Assembly: GCA_964525605.1 (NCBI GenBank)
Contig: CAZGKT010000008.1
Span: forward strand, 60,336-124,335
From: CAVTWJ01 sp964525605
GTDB lineage: Bacteria > Oederibacteriota > Muellerivitia > Muellerivitales > Muellerivitaceae
Length of the DNA: 64,000 nt
Reading direction: 5' to 3'
In this document: positions 1-8,943 of the stretch, piece by piece
How positions within the stretch are numbered: position 1 is the first letter of the stretch
Layout of the letters: every line of letters starts with the position of its first letter
Made by a program: the position numbers and the translations under genes
Notes under the pieces: generated by a model
The model's database searches: none
The model's input: only the letters and a program-made list of their open reading frames with translations
Told to the model about the DNA's origin: nothing

Positions 1-279
1 AAATCCACTTTTAGAAGGAGCCTTAGACGAAAAAAATTTTTTCGTGAATCGCAGGGTGGGCTTAGCGAAGACGAAAAAATTTTTTGAGACATCGTTAAGT
101 TTTCGAAAAGTTAACTTGCTCACTCCTTTTAAACCTTTTAACGCCCAAGTCAAGGAAATTTTCAAACGAAGAACAAAAATTATTTTTCATGCAAATTAAA
201 TGTGCCCTTGACAGTGGGTAAGTGAAATGAATTTGATCCCGAGAAAAATTTTTATTTCTGAGATTGGCATTAAAATAAA
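1..279. other. AT-rich intergenic DNA downstream of cydB
   Basis: No convincing gene is seen. The stretch holds two similar runs around 27-45 and 71-86 (acga, then A-tract and T-tract) and a near-perfect 22-nt palindrome at 94-115 (arms GTTAA..TTTTC / GAAAA..TTAAC). At 200-214 it carries the 15-mer ATGTGCCCTTGACAG, which recurs at 2748-2762 as the -35 region of the first cobalamin riboswitch promoter. No good -10 follows here. The area may include the cydB transcription end. Confidence 0.4.
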
Positions 280-1302
280 TCAGTAGCTGTTCGCGTCCAA
301 TTTCACTTTTCCGCGGAACACCCAGTAGATGCTCGCAGTGTAGGCGATCACTAAAGGCATTCCAATGGTCGCGATAATCGTCATGATTTGGAGTGTCTTG
401 AGGGAAGAACAGGAATTGTAAATGGTGAGACTATGATCAGGAGAGGGGTTGGAAAAAACCATATTGGGATACATGCCGATACCAAATAAAGCCATGAGGC
501 TCGCACAAGCCGCACAGGAAGAAAGAAACGCCATAAATCCACGGCCGTGGCTTATAGAACGAGGAATGTTGGCGATAGAAAGAACGCTTAGGACTGGAAC
601 TATAAAAAGAAGGGGATGTGCTTGAAGCGTGGTAAGCATGTGGGGCGTATACAAGAGAGTTGCCATGGTGGTTAATACATAGAGGAGGATGAAAAAGATA
701 ATCGTATTTTTAACCCACCCTTTGAGTTTTTCTTGCAAGGAACCTTCTGTTTTCAAAACGATATAAATAGAACCATGCATCATGAAGAGGGCGAGGGTTG
801 TGATTCCCAGCAAAAGAGAATAAGGATTTAAAAGGCCTAGGAATGTTCCCGCAAACTCATGGTCAGCGGCCAAGGGAATTCCCCAGGCGATATTGCCCAT
901 GGCTATTCCCACTAAGAGACTTGAGACGATGCTGGAAATGGAAAAACTTACATCCCAAAGCTGGCGCCACCATGCCATCGATTGTTTGCTTCGAAATTCA
1001 ATGGCGACGGCCCTAAAGATTAAAGCGACAAGCAGTAGCATAAAAGCTAAGTAGAATCCGGAAAAAACAGTGGCATAAACTTCCGGAAAAGCCGCAAATA
1101 GAGCTCCTCCTCCTGTCACTAACCACACTTCATTTCCATCCCAAATGGGTCCTATCGCATTGAGAAAAAGTCGCCGGTCCCGATCCTCTTTGACGAACAA
1201 GTGTAAAGCTCCAATTCCTAAATCAAAGCCATCCAGGATGGCGTAACCCATGAAAAGAACGCCCACCAGAATGAACCATATTGTTTGGTAATCGAAGTTC
1301 AT
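280..1302 (-). CDS. cydB: Cytochrome bd ubiquinol oxidase subunit II
   Basis: This is the second subunit of the cytochrome bd quinol oxidase, an inner-membrane enzyme that reduces oxygen to water at high affinity without pumping protons. The 340-residue protein has the family length, multiple membrane segments, the N-terminal DGFDLGIG motif (about residues 24-31) and GPIWDGNEVW (about 51-60), both characteristic of CydB. Its ATG overlaps the cydA stop by 4 nt, so the two subunits are translationally coupled. No cydX-like small ORF or cydCD exporter is visible nearby. The family assignment is secure; the choice of ubiquinol or menaquinol as donor cannot be read from the sequence. Confidence 0.96.
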   Translation of the reverse strand: MNFDYQTIWFILVGVLFMGYAILDGFDLGIGALHLFVKEDRDRRLFLNAIGPIWDGNEVWLVTGGGALFAAFPEVYATVFSGFYLAFMLLLVALIFRAVAIEFRSKQSMAWWRQLWDVSFSISSIVSSLLVGIAMGNIAWGIPLAADHEFAGTFLGLLNPYSLLLGITTLALFMMHGSIYIVLKTEGSLQEKLKGWVKNTIIFFILLYVLTTMATLLYTPHMLTTLQAHPLLFIVPVLSVLSIANIPRSISHGRGFMAFLSSCAACASLMALFGIGMYPNMVFSNPSPDHSLTIYNSCSSLKTLQIMTIIATIGMPLVIAYTASIYWVFRGKVKLDANSY

Positions 1303-2639
1303 GCGCGATGTCCCTCCTCAACTTTCATGTTAAGCCCATGCTGGATCTTATCGTTCAAAAGATAGATGAAAAGAACGAACAAAAGCAGATAGATAACGGT
1401 AAAGAGGATGAGCGAAGTCAAGATTTCACCCGAGCTCACCGTCTTTGAAAGCCCCTCGGCGGTTGTCATGAGGTTGTAAACAATATAGGGCTGACGCCCG
1501 ACCTCGGCGGAAAACCAGCCCAATTGATTCGCCGCCTGGGGAAGAAGAACTGAAAACACCAGGATCCAGAGAAACCAGCGGGACGAATAAAGATTTCCTC
1601 TCCACAAGAGAATGAGGCCGCTCCAGGAAATCAGTATGAGAAGAATTCCGATAGCGATCATGGCGTGGTAAGTCTGAAAAACGAAATTAATTGGGGGTCT
1701 TTTATCCGGCGCAAAGGCGGAAAGACCTGTGACCGGTGTATCGAAATGTCCCGATACCAGGTAACTCAAAAGACCTGGAACGGCCAAGCCGTGAGTTTGG
1801 CCCGCTTTCTCGTCCACCCAGCCAACCAAGTATCCATCGGCCGGAGCCAATGCCGGGAAGTGTCCCTCATAAGCTGCTAACTTGGCAGGCTGTGTTTGGG
1901 CGACCACCAGACCACTATGATGGCCTGAAAACAGTTGCAAAAGAGAAGCCACACAAGCGAGCCCGAGGGCTATTTTTAGTGAAGCTTTGGCGAACTGTTG
2001 ATTTTTTCCCTTGAGAAGGTAATAGGCGCTGACGCTTAGGACTGCAAAAGCTCCGGCCTGCCAGGCTCCCATATAAACATGAAAGATCCTGTCTACGGAT
2101 GAGGGGTTGAAAACCAATTGCCAGAAGTCGGTGATTTGGGCTCGTTGGAGAGAACCTTCCCCGACTAAGTGATAACCTGCCGGAGTCTGTTGCCAGGAAT
2201 TGGCGATAACAATCCAAATAGCACTGAAGTGAGCTCCAAAGCAGACCATCACCGTTGAAAAAAGATGAGTTCCGCGCCCAAGACGATCCCATCCAAAGAG
2301 TAAAAGCGCCAAGAAACCCGACTCAAGGAAAAAAGCGAAAACACCTTCGGCGGCTAATGCGCTTCCGAAAACATCCCCGACGAAGCGGGAATAATTAGAC
2401 CAGTTTGTTCCAAATTGAAATTCCATCACGATTCCCGTCGCCACGCCGATAGCGAAGACCAAGCCGAAGATGCGGGTCCAAAATTTTGCCATTTCAAGGT
2501 AAAGAGTTTTTTTCGTGAGGAAGTAAAGGCTTTCCATAAAGACGAGGATTAAGCCTAAACCGATACTGAAAGGGGGAAAAAGGTAATGGAAGGCAATGGT
2601 GAATCCAAACTGTGCGCGGGCCAACATCAAAGCGTCCAT
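1299..2639 (-). CDS. cydA: Cytochrome bd ubiquinol oxidase subunit I
   Basis: This is the heme-bearing subunit of cytochrome bd oxidase. The 446-residue polytopic protein shows the N-terminal haem-ligand His (residue 18, in AFHYLFPPFS), the conserved acidic stretch AAEGVFAFFLES (about 97-108; the equivalents of E. coli Glu99 and Glu107), a second His in FHVYMGAWQ, and the C-terminal signature GRQPYIVYNLMTTAEGLS, which carries the Met-ligand region. GRQPW is the common form, so Tyr here is a mild variation. The Q-loop is short, unlike the long-Q E. coli type. The ATG follows an AGGAG Shine-Dalgarno. It forms an operon with cydB. Confidence 0.97.
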   Translation of the reverse strand: MDALMLARAQFGFTIAFHYLFPPFSIGLGLILVFMESLYFLTKKTLYLEMAKFWTRIFGLVFAIGVATGIVMEFQFGTNWSNYSRFVGDVFGSALAAEGVFAFFLESGFLALLLFGWDRLGRGTHLFSTVMVCFGAHFSAIWIVIANSWQQTPAGYHLVGEGSLQRAQITDFWQLVFNPSSVDRIFHVYMGAWQAGAFAVLSVSAYYLLKGKNQQFAKASLKIALGLACVASLLQLFSGHHSGLVVAQTQPAKLAAYEGHFPALAPADGYLVGWVDEKAGQTHGLAVPGLLSYLVSGHFDTPVTGLSAFAPDKRPPINFVFQTYHAMIAIGILLILISWSGLILLWRGNLYSSRWFLWILVFSVLLPQAANQLGWFSAEVGRQPYIVYNLMTTAEGLSKTVSSGEILTSLILFTVIYLLLFVLFIYLLNDKIQHGLNMKVEEGHRA

Positions 2640-2695
2640 AATTTCTCCTAGAAAGTCTTTAAAGCTATAGTCGGATCTGAGTTAGGTTAGAAGTT

Positions 2696-2725
2696 TATAA
2701 AAGCTCCCTCAAGTTATTTTGTTAA
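2696..2725 (-). promoter_or_regulatory. Possible promoter of cydAB
   Basis: On the minus strand TTAACA (2725-2720) and TTTATA (2701-2696) lie 18 nt apart, about 55 nt before the cydA start. The match to the sigma-70 consensus is moderate. No FNR- or ArcA-type palindrome was recognised, so oxygen control is not shown by the sequence. Confidence 0.35.
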
Positions 2726-2755
2726 ATGTTGTCACGCACTTTGCGGCATGTGCCC

Positions 2756-2784
2756 TTGACAGCTCTCAGCCCCCCCCTTTTAAT
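2756..2784 (+). promoter_or_regulatory. Sigma-70-type promoter of the btuDCF operon
   Basis: A perfect TTGACA (2756-2761) is followed by a 17-nt spacer and TTTAAT (2779-2784). The predicted transcript starts around 2788-2791, right at the first paired strand of the cobalamin riboswitch, which supports the assignment. Confidence 0.65.
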
Positions 2785-2786
2785 GG

Positions 2787-2936
2787 GTTTCGTTCAAGGT
2801 ATTCGGGAAACCGGTTTGAATCCGGTGCGGACCCGCCACTGTAAGGGATGAGTGATTCCTTTCGAAAGCCACTGTCATTAAGACGGGAAGGCCCGGAAGC
2901 CGAGTCCCAAGTCAGGATACCGGCCTTGAACGAAAC
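2787..2936 (+). promoter_or_regulatory. Cobalamin riboswitch 1 (upstream of btuDCF)
   Basis: The element is closed by a perfect 13-bp helix (2787-2799 with 2924-2936). It contains the conserved core CGGACCCGCCACTGTA, a second CCACTGTC segment, GGGAAGGCC and the B12 box AAGTCAGGATACCGGCC. These are the hallmarks of the AdoCbl class. Downstream, TTCCCC (3027-3032) can pair with GGGGAA (3058-3063) covering the ribosome binding site of the next gene, so repression is probably translational; no U-tract terminator was found. Bound cobalamin is expected to shut off the uptake operon. Confidence 0.93.
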
Positions 2937-3066
2937 GCTCACCCAACCCGGGTGGGCCTGGAAAGCAAGCCTCGAGGAATGGGCTTTGTGCTTCTTTTTG
3001 ATCTCATCCATCCAAAGAAGTCTTCCTTCCCCTTGGTTTCCATGAACGATGCAACTTGGGGAACCC

Positions 3067-3876
3067 ATGTCTCTTTTTGAAATTCAAAACCTCTCCTTTC
3101 GTTATCCCGCCTACTGCTCGTTTCAGCTTTATCCGACGAATCTTTCCATCGCAAAGGGAGACTTAGTCGGATTGCTGGGGCCGAATGGCGCGGGTAAGTC
3201 CACACTTCTTAAGTTAATGACAGGATTGTTATCTCCCCAAACGGGACAAATTCATTTCGAAAATCGCCTCCTGAAAACCATTCCGGTTCGAGATCGTGCG
3301 AGAAAAATAGCCTATGTTCCGCAATCTCTCCATTTCACTTTTCCATTAAGTGTTTGGGAAGTGGTGGAAATGGGACGTCATCCCCATCTTGGACGGTTTG
3401 AGCCGCTGGGGACGAGGGACAAGGCGGTCTGCGAGAGAGCGCTAGATTTTTGCGATGCGCTTAGTTTCAAAGGCCGTCTTTACGACGAACTTTCCGGCGG
3501 GGAAAAACAGAGGGTGTTGTTGGCCTCGGCCCTGGCCCAGACGCCCCAGGTATTGCTCTTGGATGAGCCGACTTTGTCCCTGGATCTTTCGCACCAAATT
3601 CTCCTCTTCGAGATTATTCAAAAACTTCATCGGGAAGAGGGTTTAACCGTTGTCGTCGCGACACACGAACTAAATTTGGCGGGTCGATATTTGGATCGCT
3701 TGGTTCTGATGAAAGCTGGGAAAATCTTGGCCGACGGCCAAGTGACCGAAGTGCTGACCCCACAAACCATTCAAGAGCTCCATGGAGTGCATGTAGTACC
3801 AGTCAGGATTCAAGGCGAAACGCCCTATTTCATTCCCGGAAAGTCGCGCAAACACAAAAAGGTCAGAACGTCATGA
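3067..3876 (+). CDS. btuD: ABC transporter ATP-binding protein, cobalamin uptake (BtuD-like)
   Basis: This cytoplasmic ATPase of a type II ABC importer powers uptake of the corrinoid delivered by the periplasmic binding protein. Visible motifs are Walker A GPNGAGKS, the signature LSGGEKQRV, Walker B LLLDEP and the switch His in VATHELN. An in-frame ATG at 3049 exists, but the start at 3067 is preferred: GGGGA lies just upstream and alignment to the family begins there. Family members also carry haem or siderophores; the upstream B12 riboswitch is what points to cobalamin. It overlaps the permease gene by 4 nt (ATGA), and the three genes form one operon. Confidence 0.9.
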   Translation: MSLFEIQNLSFRYPAYCSFQLYPTNLSIAKGDLVGLLGPNGAGKSTLLKLMTGLLSPQTGQIHFENRLLKTIPVRDRARKIAYVPQSLHFTFPLSVWEVVEMGRHPHLGRFEPLGTRDKAVCERALDFCDALSFKGRLYDELSGGEKQRVLLASALAQTPQVLLLDEPTLSLDLSHQILLFEIIQKLHREEGLTVVVATHELNLAGRYLDRLVLMKAGKILADGQVTEVLTPQTIQELHGVHVVPVRIQGETPYFIPGKSRKHKKVRTS

Positions 3877-4886
3877 TCTCTTCAGGCCAAAGGAAGCTTG
3901 TTCTTCTCTTGATCTTCGCGACATTCTTGGTCGCATTGCTTGGTTGTCCTCTGCTGGGTTCTACCTCGATCTCCTTTTCTAAGGTTTTCCAAAGTTGGCC
4001 TCCTTTACCTGAGAATCGTGACGCCCAGATTTTTTTTCAGGTTCGTTTGGCCCGGACCCTATTAGCTGGTCTAACCGGCGCGGCCATGGCGGTCGCCGGC
4101 GTTATTTTTCAGGCGGTACTTCGGAATCCCCTCGCCTGTCCGTTCACCCTTGGAATCGCGGGAGGAAGCTCCTTTGGGGCGGTGGCAGCCATTGGGCTGG
4201 GATTAACCGCCGGGTTTAGTGGAATATCCATGATCACTTTATTCGCTTTTGTGGGGGCTTTGCTTTCGATCGGAATGGTGTATTCCCTGGCATCCTTGAT
4301 TCGTTCATTCTCCGCGACCACCCTTCTCCTAGCTGGAGTAGGGATCAATTATTTTTTCAGCGCTCTTGTCCTTCTTTTTTATTTCACGGCCGATTTTTCT
4401 CAAAGTTTTGCCATGATGCACTGGCTCATGGGGAGCTTAGACGTTGTGGATTTTGCCTCGGTGGGGGGAGTGACCATTGTGTTTATGGTTTCCTTTTTGA
4501 TCTTATTTTCACTTTCGCGGGAATTGAATCTTCTTTCGGCAGGGGAGGAGTTGGCCCGGGTGAAAGGGGTTCCCACCGTCCAAGTCATATTGTTGTCGGT
4601 TTTCACGGCATCCTTTTTAACTAGTTCGGTTGTCGCCTTGACCGGGCCCATTGCTTTTGTCGGATTGATCGTGCCCCATATTTGCCGTCTTTTATTGGGG
4701 AATGACCACAGGGATCTCTTAATAGGAAGCGCGTTGGGAGGATCCACTTTTTTGATGCTCTGCGACACCCTTTGTCGCTCTCTCTTTGGAACGACCGAAT
4801 TGCCCGTAGGGGTCTTAACGGCTTTGGTGGGGGTTCCGGTATTGTTGGTACTGCTCTTTAAAAGAAGAACCTATGTCCAAGGCTGA
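3873..4886 (+). CDS. btuC: FecCD-family permease, cobalamin uptake (BtuC-like)
   Basis: This is the membrane permease of the importer, expected to work as a homodimer with two BtuD-type ATPases. The 337-residue protein is hydrophobic throughout, consistent with about ten transmembrane helices. It shows the FecCD family signatures RLARTLLAGLTGAAMAVAG near the N-terminus, PLACPFTLGIAGGSSFGA, and GPIAFVGLIVPHICR near the C-terminus, the last including the segment that contacts the ATPase. Its start overlaps btuD and its end overlaps btuF by 14 nt. Substrate specificity is inferred from the riboswitch and operon, since FecCD permeases for iron chelates look alike. Confidence 0.92.
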   Translation: MISSGQRKLVLLLIFATFLVALLGCPLLGSTSISFSKVFQSWPPLPENRDAQIFFQVRLARTLLAGLTGAAMAVAGVIFQAVLRNPLACPFTLGIAGGSSFGAVAAIGLGLTAGFSGISMITLFAFVGALLSIGMVYSLASLIRSFSATTLLLAGVGINYFFSALVLLFYFTADFSQSFAMMHWLMGSLDVVDFASVGGVTIVFMVSFLILFSLSRELNLLSAGEELARVKGVPTVQVILLSVFTASFLTSSVVALTGPIAFVGLIVPHICRLLLGNDHRDLLIGSALGGSTFLMLCDTLCRSLFGTTELPVGVLTALVGVPVLLVLLFKRRTYVQG

Positions 4887-5778
4887 TCTAAAGAAGCGAA
4901 GCCTCGGTAGATTTAGTTCTTCCTTTTTTCCCATTTTTTATCTTCTTTTTATAAACATTGGTTTTGTGGATGGGGCATGGGCTAGTGAAATTCCCCAACG
5001 GTTGATTTCCATGTCCCCAAATTTTACCGAAATCCTCTATGACATCGGAGCACAAAATCAATTGATCGGCGTAACGGATTTTTGCCGCTTTCCGCCTGAG
5101 GCGAAATTGAAAGAAAAGGTCGGAGGTTATTACAATCCAAACATTGAGAAGATTGTTTCGCTTAAACCTGACAGAGTGCTACTACTTCCCTTTCACTCCG
5201 ATACGATTAAAACTCTCCAAAAATTAAATATTCCTGTTTTTATCCAGGACGATTCAACATTGAAAGATGTATTTGAAAGTTATGACCGACTGGGCCGTTT
5301 ATTGGGCCGGGAAAAACAGGCTGGAGCTGCGAAGAAAAGGCTTCAGGATGGAATTGAAAGAATTCGACAAAAGGCCCAACAACGAAAAACCGTTTCCATT
5401 CTTTTTGTGGTGGGCCATGATGCCGGAACGTTAAGGCAAATGTACGCCGCGGGTCCTCGTTCTTTCGTCGATGAGATCATCATCTTGTGCGGAGGAAAAA
5501 ACATCATGGCGGGTTCGGGGATACCCTATCCGCTTGTTTCCAAGGAGCAATTGATCGGACAGGATCCGGATGTGATTGTGGACTCCATGCCATCCGATCA
5601 ATCGACGAAAGGCATGGTGGAAAACGCCCGAAAAGAATGGAACAAAGTCACTTCCCTCAAGGCGGTGCGGGAACATCACATTTATTATTTGACCCGGGAT
5701 GAGGATTTGATTCCAGGGCCCACGCTTTTGGGATTAGCGCAATCGTTGGATGAAATATTTGACAGTGTCTCAAAATGA
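4873..5778 (+). CDS. btuF: Periplasmic cobalamin-binding protein (BtuF-like)
   Basis: This is the substrate-binding component that hands corrinoid to the BtuCD-type permease. The 301-residue protein starts with a basic N-terminus and a hydrophobic signal segment (about residues 14-37, cleavage probably after GAWA), followed by the class III helical-backbone fold. PQRLISMSPNFTEILYDIG and GVTDFCRFP match the N-terminal lobe of BtuF/vitamin B12-binding proteins, and NPNIEKIVSLKPDRVLL is the usual linker to the second lobe. No lipobox is seen, so it is probably soluble in the periplasm. It is the last gene of the operon and is followed by a fresh promoter and riboswitch for the outer-membrane receptor. 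Confidence 0.9.
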   Translation: MSKADLKKRSLGRFSSSFFPIFYLLFINIGFVDGAWASEIPQRLISMSPNFTEILYDIGAQNQLIGVTDFCRFPPEAKLKEKVGGYYNPNIEKIVSLKPDRVLLLPFHSDTIKTLQKLNIPVFIQDDSTLKDVFESYDRLGRLLGREKQAGAAKKRLQDGIERIRQKAQQRKTVSILFVVGHDAGTLRQMYAAGPRSFVDEIIILCGGKNIMAGSGIPYPLVSKEQLIGQDPDVIVDSMPSDQSTKGMVENARKEWNKVTSLKAVREHHIYYLTRDEDLIPGPTLLGLAQSLDEIFDSVSK

Positions 5779-5812
5779 ATTGGAGGGGTTGAGAGCCAAT
5801 CGGTTGTAATCG

Positions 5813-5841
5813 TTGACAGAAGAATAAAAGAGGAGTATTAA
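5813..5841 (+). promoter_or_regulatory. Sigma-70-type promoter of the btuB-like gene
   Basis: TTGACA (5813-5818), a 17-nt spacer and TATTAA (5836-5841) precede the second cobalamin riboswitch by about 9 nt. The layout matches the promoter of the first riboswitch. Confidence 0.6.
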
Positions 5842-5849
5842 TTCATTAA

Positions 5850-5988
5850 CTTAAGGTGCTCGGGAAGCCGGTGAAAATCCGGCGCGGACCCGCCACTGTA
5901 AGGGGCGAAGTTATTTCTTGAACCACTGTCCTGATGGATGGGAAGGTTCAAGGATCATGATGCCCCGAGCCAGGAGACCGGCCTTGAG
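5850..5988 (+). promoter_or_regulatory. Cobalamin riboswitch 2 (upstream of btuB)
   Basis: The closing helix is CTTAAGG (5850-5856) with CCTTGAG (5982-5988). The core CGGACCCGCCACTGTA, a second CCACTGTCC, an internal CTTGAACC/GGTTCAAG helix and the B12-box-like GAGCCAGGAGACCGGCC are present. Beyond the aptamer there is a perfect 7-bp hairpin (6001-6021) and a possible anti-Shine-Dalgarno pairing, CCCTA (6064-6068) with TAGGG (6088-6092), just before the start codon. Control is therefore probably at translation initiation. Confidence 0.93.
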
Positions 5989-6095
5989 AAATCTTCGAAT
6001 GCTTCTTCGGGAATAAGAAGCGGCGAGTTAAGCCTCTTTTCAGGTTTTCCTCCCTGCCACTTCCCCTAAAGCTTTCGGCCTCGGGGGTAGGGCGC

Positions 6096-8120
6096 ATGTC
6101 AAAGTTATCATTTAATTTCCACAAATTGTTTTTGGTTTCAGCTTTTTTATTTTCTTTCGGTTCCCCTTTATTCCTTTTGGCGGACCCCTCCGTTTTAGAG
6201 TCTTCCGGTAATACTTTAACGGTGGACTCTTTTGCCAATGCCACCACGGCTCAGATTCCTGTGGCATTACCTGAAGTAGTGGTGACCGCCAACCGATTGG
6301 ATACACCCGTCAGCCAAGTGCCTAATTCCATAACCGTCATCTCTGCGCAAGACCTAGAGAAGAGACAATTAGGTACTGCAATGGAGGCTCTTAAAGACGT
6401 TCCGGGATTGGATATGGCTCAAACGGGTGGTCCGGGTGAAATTACCTCGATTTATATGAGAGGATCCAATGATGGAAATACGCTTGTTATGATTGATGGA
6501 ATTCCTCTGAACGATCCGTCGGGTACTTCCCGCTCTTACGATTTTTTGGATCAACTTTCATTGGATGGTATTTCGAGAATTGAGGTGGTTCGGGGACCCC
6601 AAAGCACCTTGTATGGTTCCAACGCCACGGCTGGGGTAATTAATCTTATAACGCCTGAAGGCGCGGGGCCCGCCGGTGGTTCAGCGCTTTTTGAAGGCGG
6701 TTCCTATGGCACCTTCCGGGAAGCGGCTTCGGCCCAAGGAGGGGATTCGAAAAACTATTATTCGCTCAGCACGTCCTATTTCAATACCGCCGCATTTCCT
6801 TCCGCAGACAAGTCCTTTGGCAACATCATTAACAACCCCGATAGTGATTTTTCAGGGGTTTTGCGGTTGGGGACCGCTCCTGTTACAAATCTCCATGAGG
6901 ATTTATTAGTGCGTTTCGGCCAGGCTCGAACAAGCATAGATGATGGAGGGGGCCCCGGGATGGATGATCCGAATAATTGGGTCAACCAGAAACAATTTTT
7001 AGTGGGAAGCAAAACCCGATTGACGCTGAATGATTGGACGCAATTTTTGACGGTTTCCTTCGTCGATGACGACCGAGACTATTCGGACCTCTATGATCCC
7101 ACCTATTCCAACTCCTACTCTTCTTTCACGACGTACGACGGACAGACAGCCCAGGTGACCTGGCAAAACGATGTTCGATTGAGCCGTGAAGAAAATTTTG
7201 TGTTTGGCCTCCAGGGTTCCCGGGAATGGGGAAACTCGACCTTGGATTATGGCGCTGGCCCTTCAACAGTCCTGATCTCCCAATGGATGGGAAGTTCTTT
7301 CCTGCAAAGCCAGACCAATATCAATGAAAAGCTTTTCGTGAACCTGGGCGGTCGGATCGACGATTACAACACCTATGGAACTCACGGAACTTACCAGGCT
7401 GGGGTGGCTTATTTCCTCCCCGAATTGAACACCAAGCTGAAGGCCACCTATGGAACCGGATTTACCGCGCCCACTTTATACCAGCTGTATGCTCCAGCTA
7501 ATTCTGGAGCCACAATTAATCAAGGCAACCCAAATCTTCAACCTGAAAACAGCACTGGCTATGATTTGGGTTTTGAACAGCCATTGGGAAAGTCATTCGC
7601 GACCTTAGGGGCGACGTATTTTCATAATGAATTCGATAATCTCATTGCTAGTGTGGGACCTTATCCGAATAGTCAGTATCAAAATAGCCGCAATTTTCAG
7701 ACACAAGGCGTTGAAACCTATTTTAATTTCAAGAAGGTTCAGGATCTTGTGATTCAAGCTTCTTATACCTATACCGATATCCAAACGGATGTTCCCACAA
7801 CAAATGATGCATCCCCCCTGTTGCAAAAACCGACCGATCAAGCCGGGTTGGATGTGGATTATCATTCGGGAGCTGTAGAAGCGGGGGCGACCACCACTTA
7901 TGTCGGGGCGCGGCCGGATTTTAATTTTTCTACTTATCCCTATAGCCCTGTAACTTTAAGCGAATATTATTTGGTAAATGTTCGGGCGTCTTACCAGATC
8001 AATACCCAACTGAAGTTATTTGCCCGGGTGGACAATCTCTTCAACGAATATTATGAGGAAGTTTATGGCTATGGCACTCCAGGACTTTCTGCCTATGTGG
8101 GAACGAAAATTTCATTTTAG
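6096..8120 (+). CDS. btuB: TonB-dependent outer-membrane receptor for cobalamin (BtuB-like)
   Basis: This is an outer-membrane gated beta-barrel that imports corrinoids using TonB energy. After an N-terminal signal segment (about residues 12-29) comes a TonB-box-like PEVVVTAN (about 59-66), the plug domain (ITVISAQDLEKRQ, IYMRGSNDGNTLVMIDG, RIEVVRGPQSTLYGSNA) and a barrel ending in a C-terminal Phe (VGTKISF), the usual outer-membrane sorting signal. Its 674 residues are close to BtuB. The cobalamin riboswitch immediately upstream fixes the likely substrate; without it the protein could equally be called a siderophore receptor. TonB-ExbBD is not encoded in this window. Confidence 0.92.
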   Translation: MSKLSFNFHKLFLVSAFLFSFGSPLFLLADPSVLESSGNTLTVDSFANATTAQIPVALPEVVVTANRLDTPVSQVPNSITVISAQDLEKRQLGTAMEALKDVPGLDMAQTGGPGEITSIYMRGSNDGNTLVMIDGIPLNDPSGTSRSYDFLDQLSLDGISRIEVVRGPQSTLYGSNATAGVINLITPEGAGPAGGSALFEGGSYGTFREAASAQGGDSKNYYSLSTSYFNTAAFPSADKSFGNIINNPDSDFSGVLRLGTAPVTNLHEDLLVRFGQARTSIDDGGGPGMDDPNNWVNQKQFLVGSKTRLTLNDWTQFLTVSFVDDDRDYSDLYDPTYSNSYSSFTTYDGQTAQVTWQNDVRLSREENFVFGLQGSREWGNSTLDYGAGPSTVLISQWMGSSFLQSQTNINEKLFVNLGGRIDDYNTYGTHGTYQAGVAYFLPELNTKLKATYGTGFTAPTLYQLYAPANSGATINQGNPNLQPENSTGYDLGFEQPLGKSFATLGATYFHNEFDNLIASVGPYPNSQYQNSRNFQTQGVETYFNFKKVQDLVIQASYTYTDIQTDVPTTNDASPLLQKPTDQAGLDVDYHSGAVEAGATTTYVGARPDFNFSTYPYSPVTLSEYYLVNVRASYQINTQLKLFARVDNLFNEYYEEVYGYGTPGLSAYVGTKISF

Positions 8121-8133
8121 ACTAGCAATCGGA

Positions 8134-8161
8134 ATAGGCGGTCCGATGGGGTACCGCCTAT
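8134..8161. terminator. Hairpin between convergent btuB and cbiX genes
   Basis: Perfect 9-bp arms ATAGGCGGT (8134-8142) and ACCGCCTAT (8153-8161) enclose a 10-nt loop. The right arm overlaps the stop codon of the convergent gene. There is no clear U-tract, so it may act as a bidirectional terminator or an mRNA-end stabiliser. Confidence 0.5.
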
Positions 8162-8916
8162 CCCAGATTGATTGAATTCAATCTTTGATCCAATAGTTCC
8201 ATGAGAATGGGATGAAACCCCAAGGGCGGGGCTTTCCGCACTTCAATGATTGAGTTTTTTTTGCGAAATTCTTCCGTGATATGGCTCACCTTTTTCTGCC
8301 AAGAGCCCTTGAATAAGAGATAGGGAAGAATCACGATTCGCTTTGGATTGAAGCTCCCGGCTGCCTGAAGGGCCATCTCTAAGGAAGGTTCAGCAGCCTC
8401 AAAGAAGCAAGGTAAAACCTTTTGGAATTGCTGAAGATGAGAAAATTGTTTCACTTGAATATGAAAATCCTCCAGGGCTTTTGGATCTCGAGCGCCCCGG
8501 CCCAGCATTAAGACAATGGTTGAAAGGGAATGACGACAATATCTCTTCATTCGTTCCAAGGAGAGTTGGGCCAACACCGGATCAGGCCCTAGTTCCTTTC
8601 TTAAACGTAAAGTGACATCTGGATGTTGAATCTGGAATTCGTTCAAGATTTCGGGAATGTCTTTGTTGATGTGTTGGGCGGCGAAGAGAAAAAGAGGAAG
8701 TATATCGATCTCATGGGATCGGGTTGAAAGATTATTCAATTCATGATCAATCGAGGGGTTGCCATTTTCCAAAAAGGAGGATCGGATAACCCAAGAGGGA
8801 TGGCGCCTGGCATATCGGCGGGCCAAGTAATGAAATTGCCGGTTGGCATAATATTCCCGGCTGCCATGGGTAATTAATAAGACGGCAGGTGTTTTCAATG
8901 TTTCAGTAGCCATCAT
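8158..8916 (-). CDS. cbiX: Sirohydrochlorin cobaltochelatase / CbiX-type chelatase
   Basis: Members of this chelatase family insert cobalt (cobalamin branch) or iron (sirohaem branch) into sirohydrochlorin. The 252-residue protein has the two-lobed CbiX_L/SirB layout: an N-terminal lobe with ITHGSREYYANRQF and the metal-site His in AAQHINKDIPEI, and a C-terminal lobe opening with LMLGRGARDPKALEDF, in which the first HG is replaced by GR as is common in the second half. The cobalamin uptake genes beside it favour cobalt, but no other cbi/cob genes are visible, so sirohaem synthesis remains possible. It lies 27 nt downstream of an HTH gene in the same orientation. Confidence 0.82.
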   Translation of the reverse strand: MMATETLKTPAVLLITHGSREYYANRQFHYLARRYARRHPSWVIRSSFLENGNPSIDHELNNLSTRSHEIDILPLFLFAAQHINKDIPEILNEFQIQHPDVTLRLRKELGPDPVLAQLSLERMKRYCRHSLSTIVLMLGRGARDPKALEDFHIQVKQFSHLQQFQKVLPCFFEAAEPSLEMALQAAGSFNPKRIVILPYLLFKGSWQKKVSHITEEFRKKNSIIEVRKAPPLGFHPILMELLDQRLNSINLG

Positions 8917-8943
8917 ACAGTGAAGGAAAAAGAGCTTAAAAGA

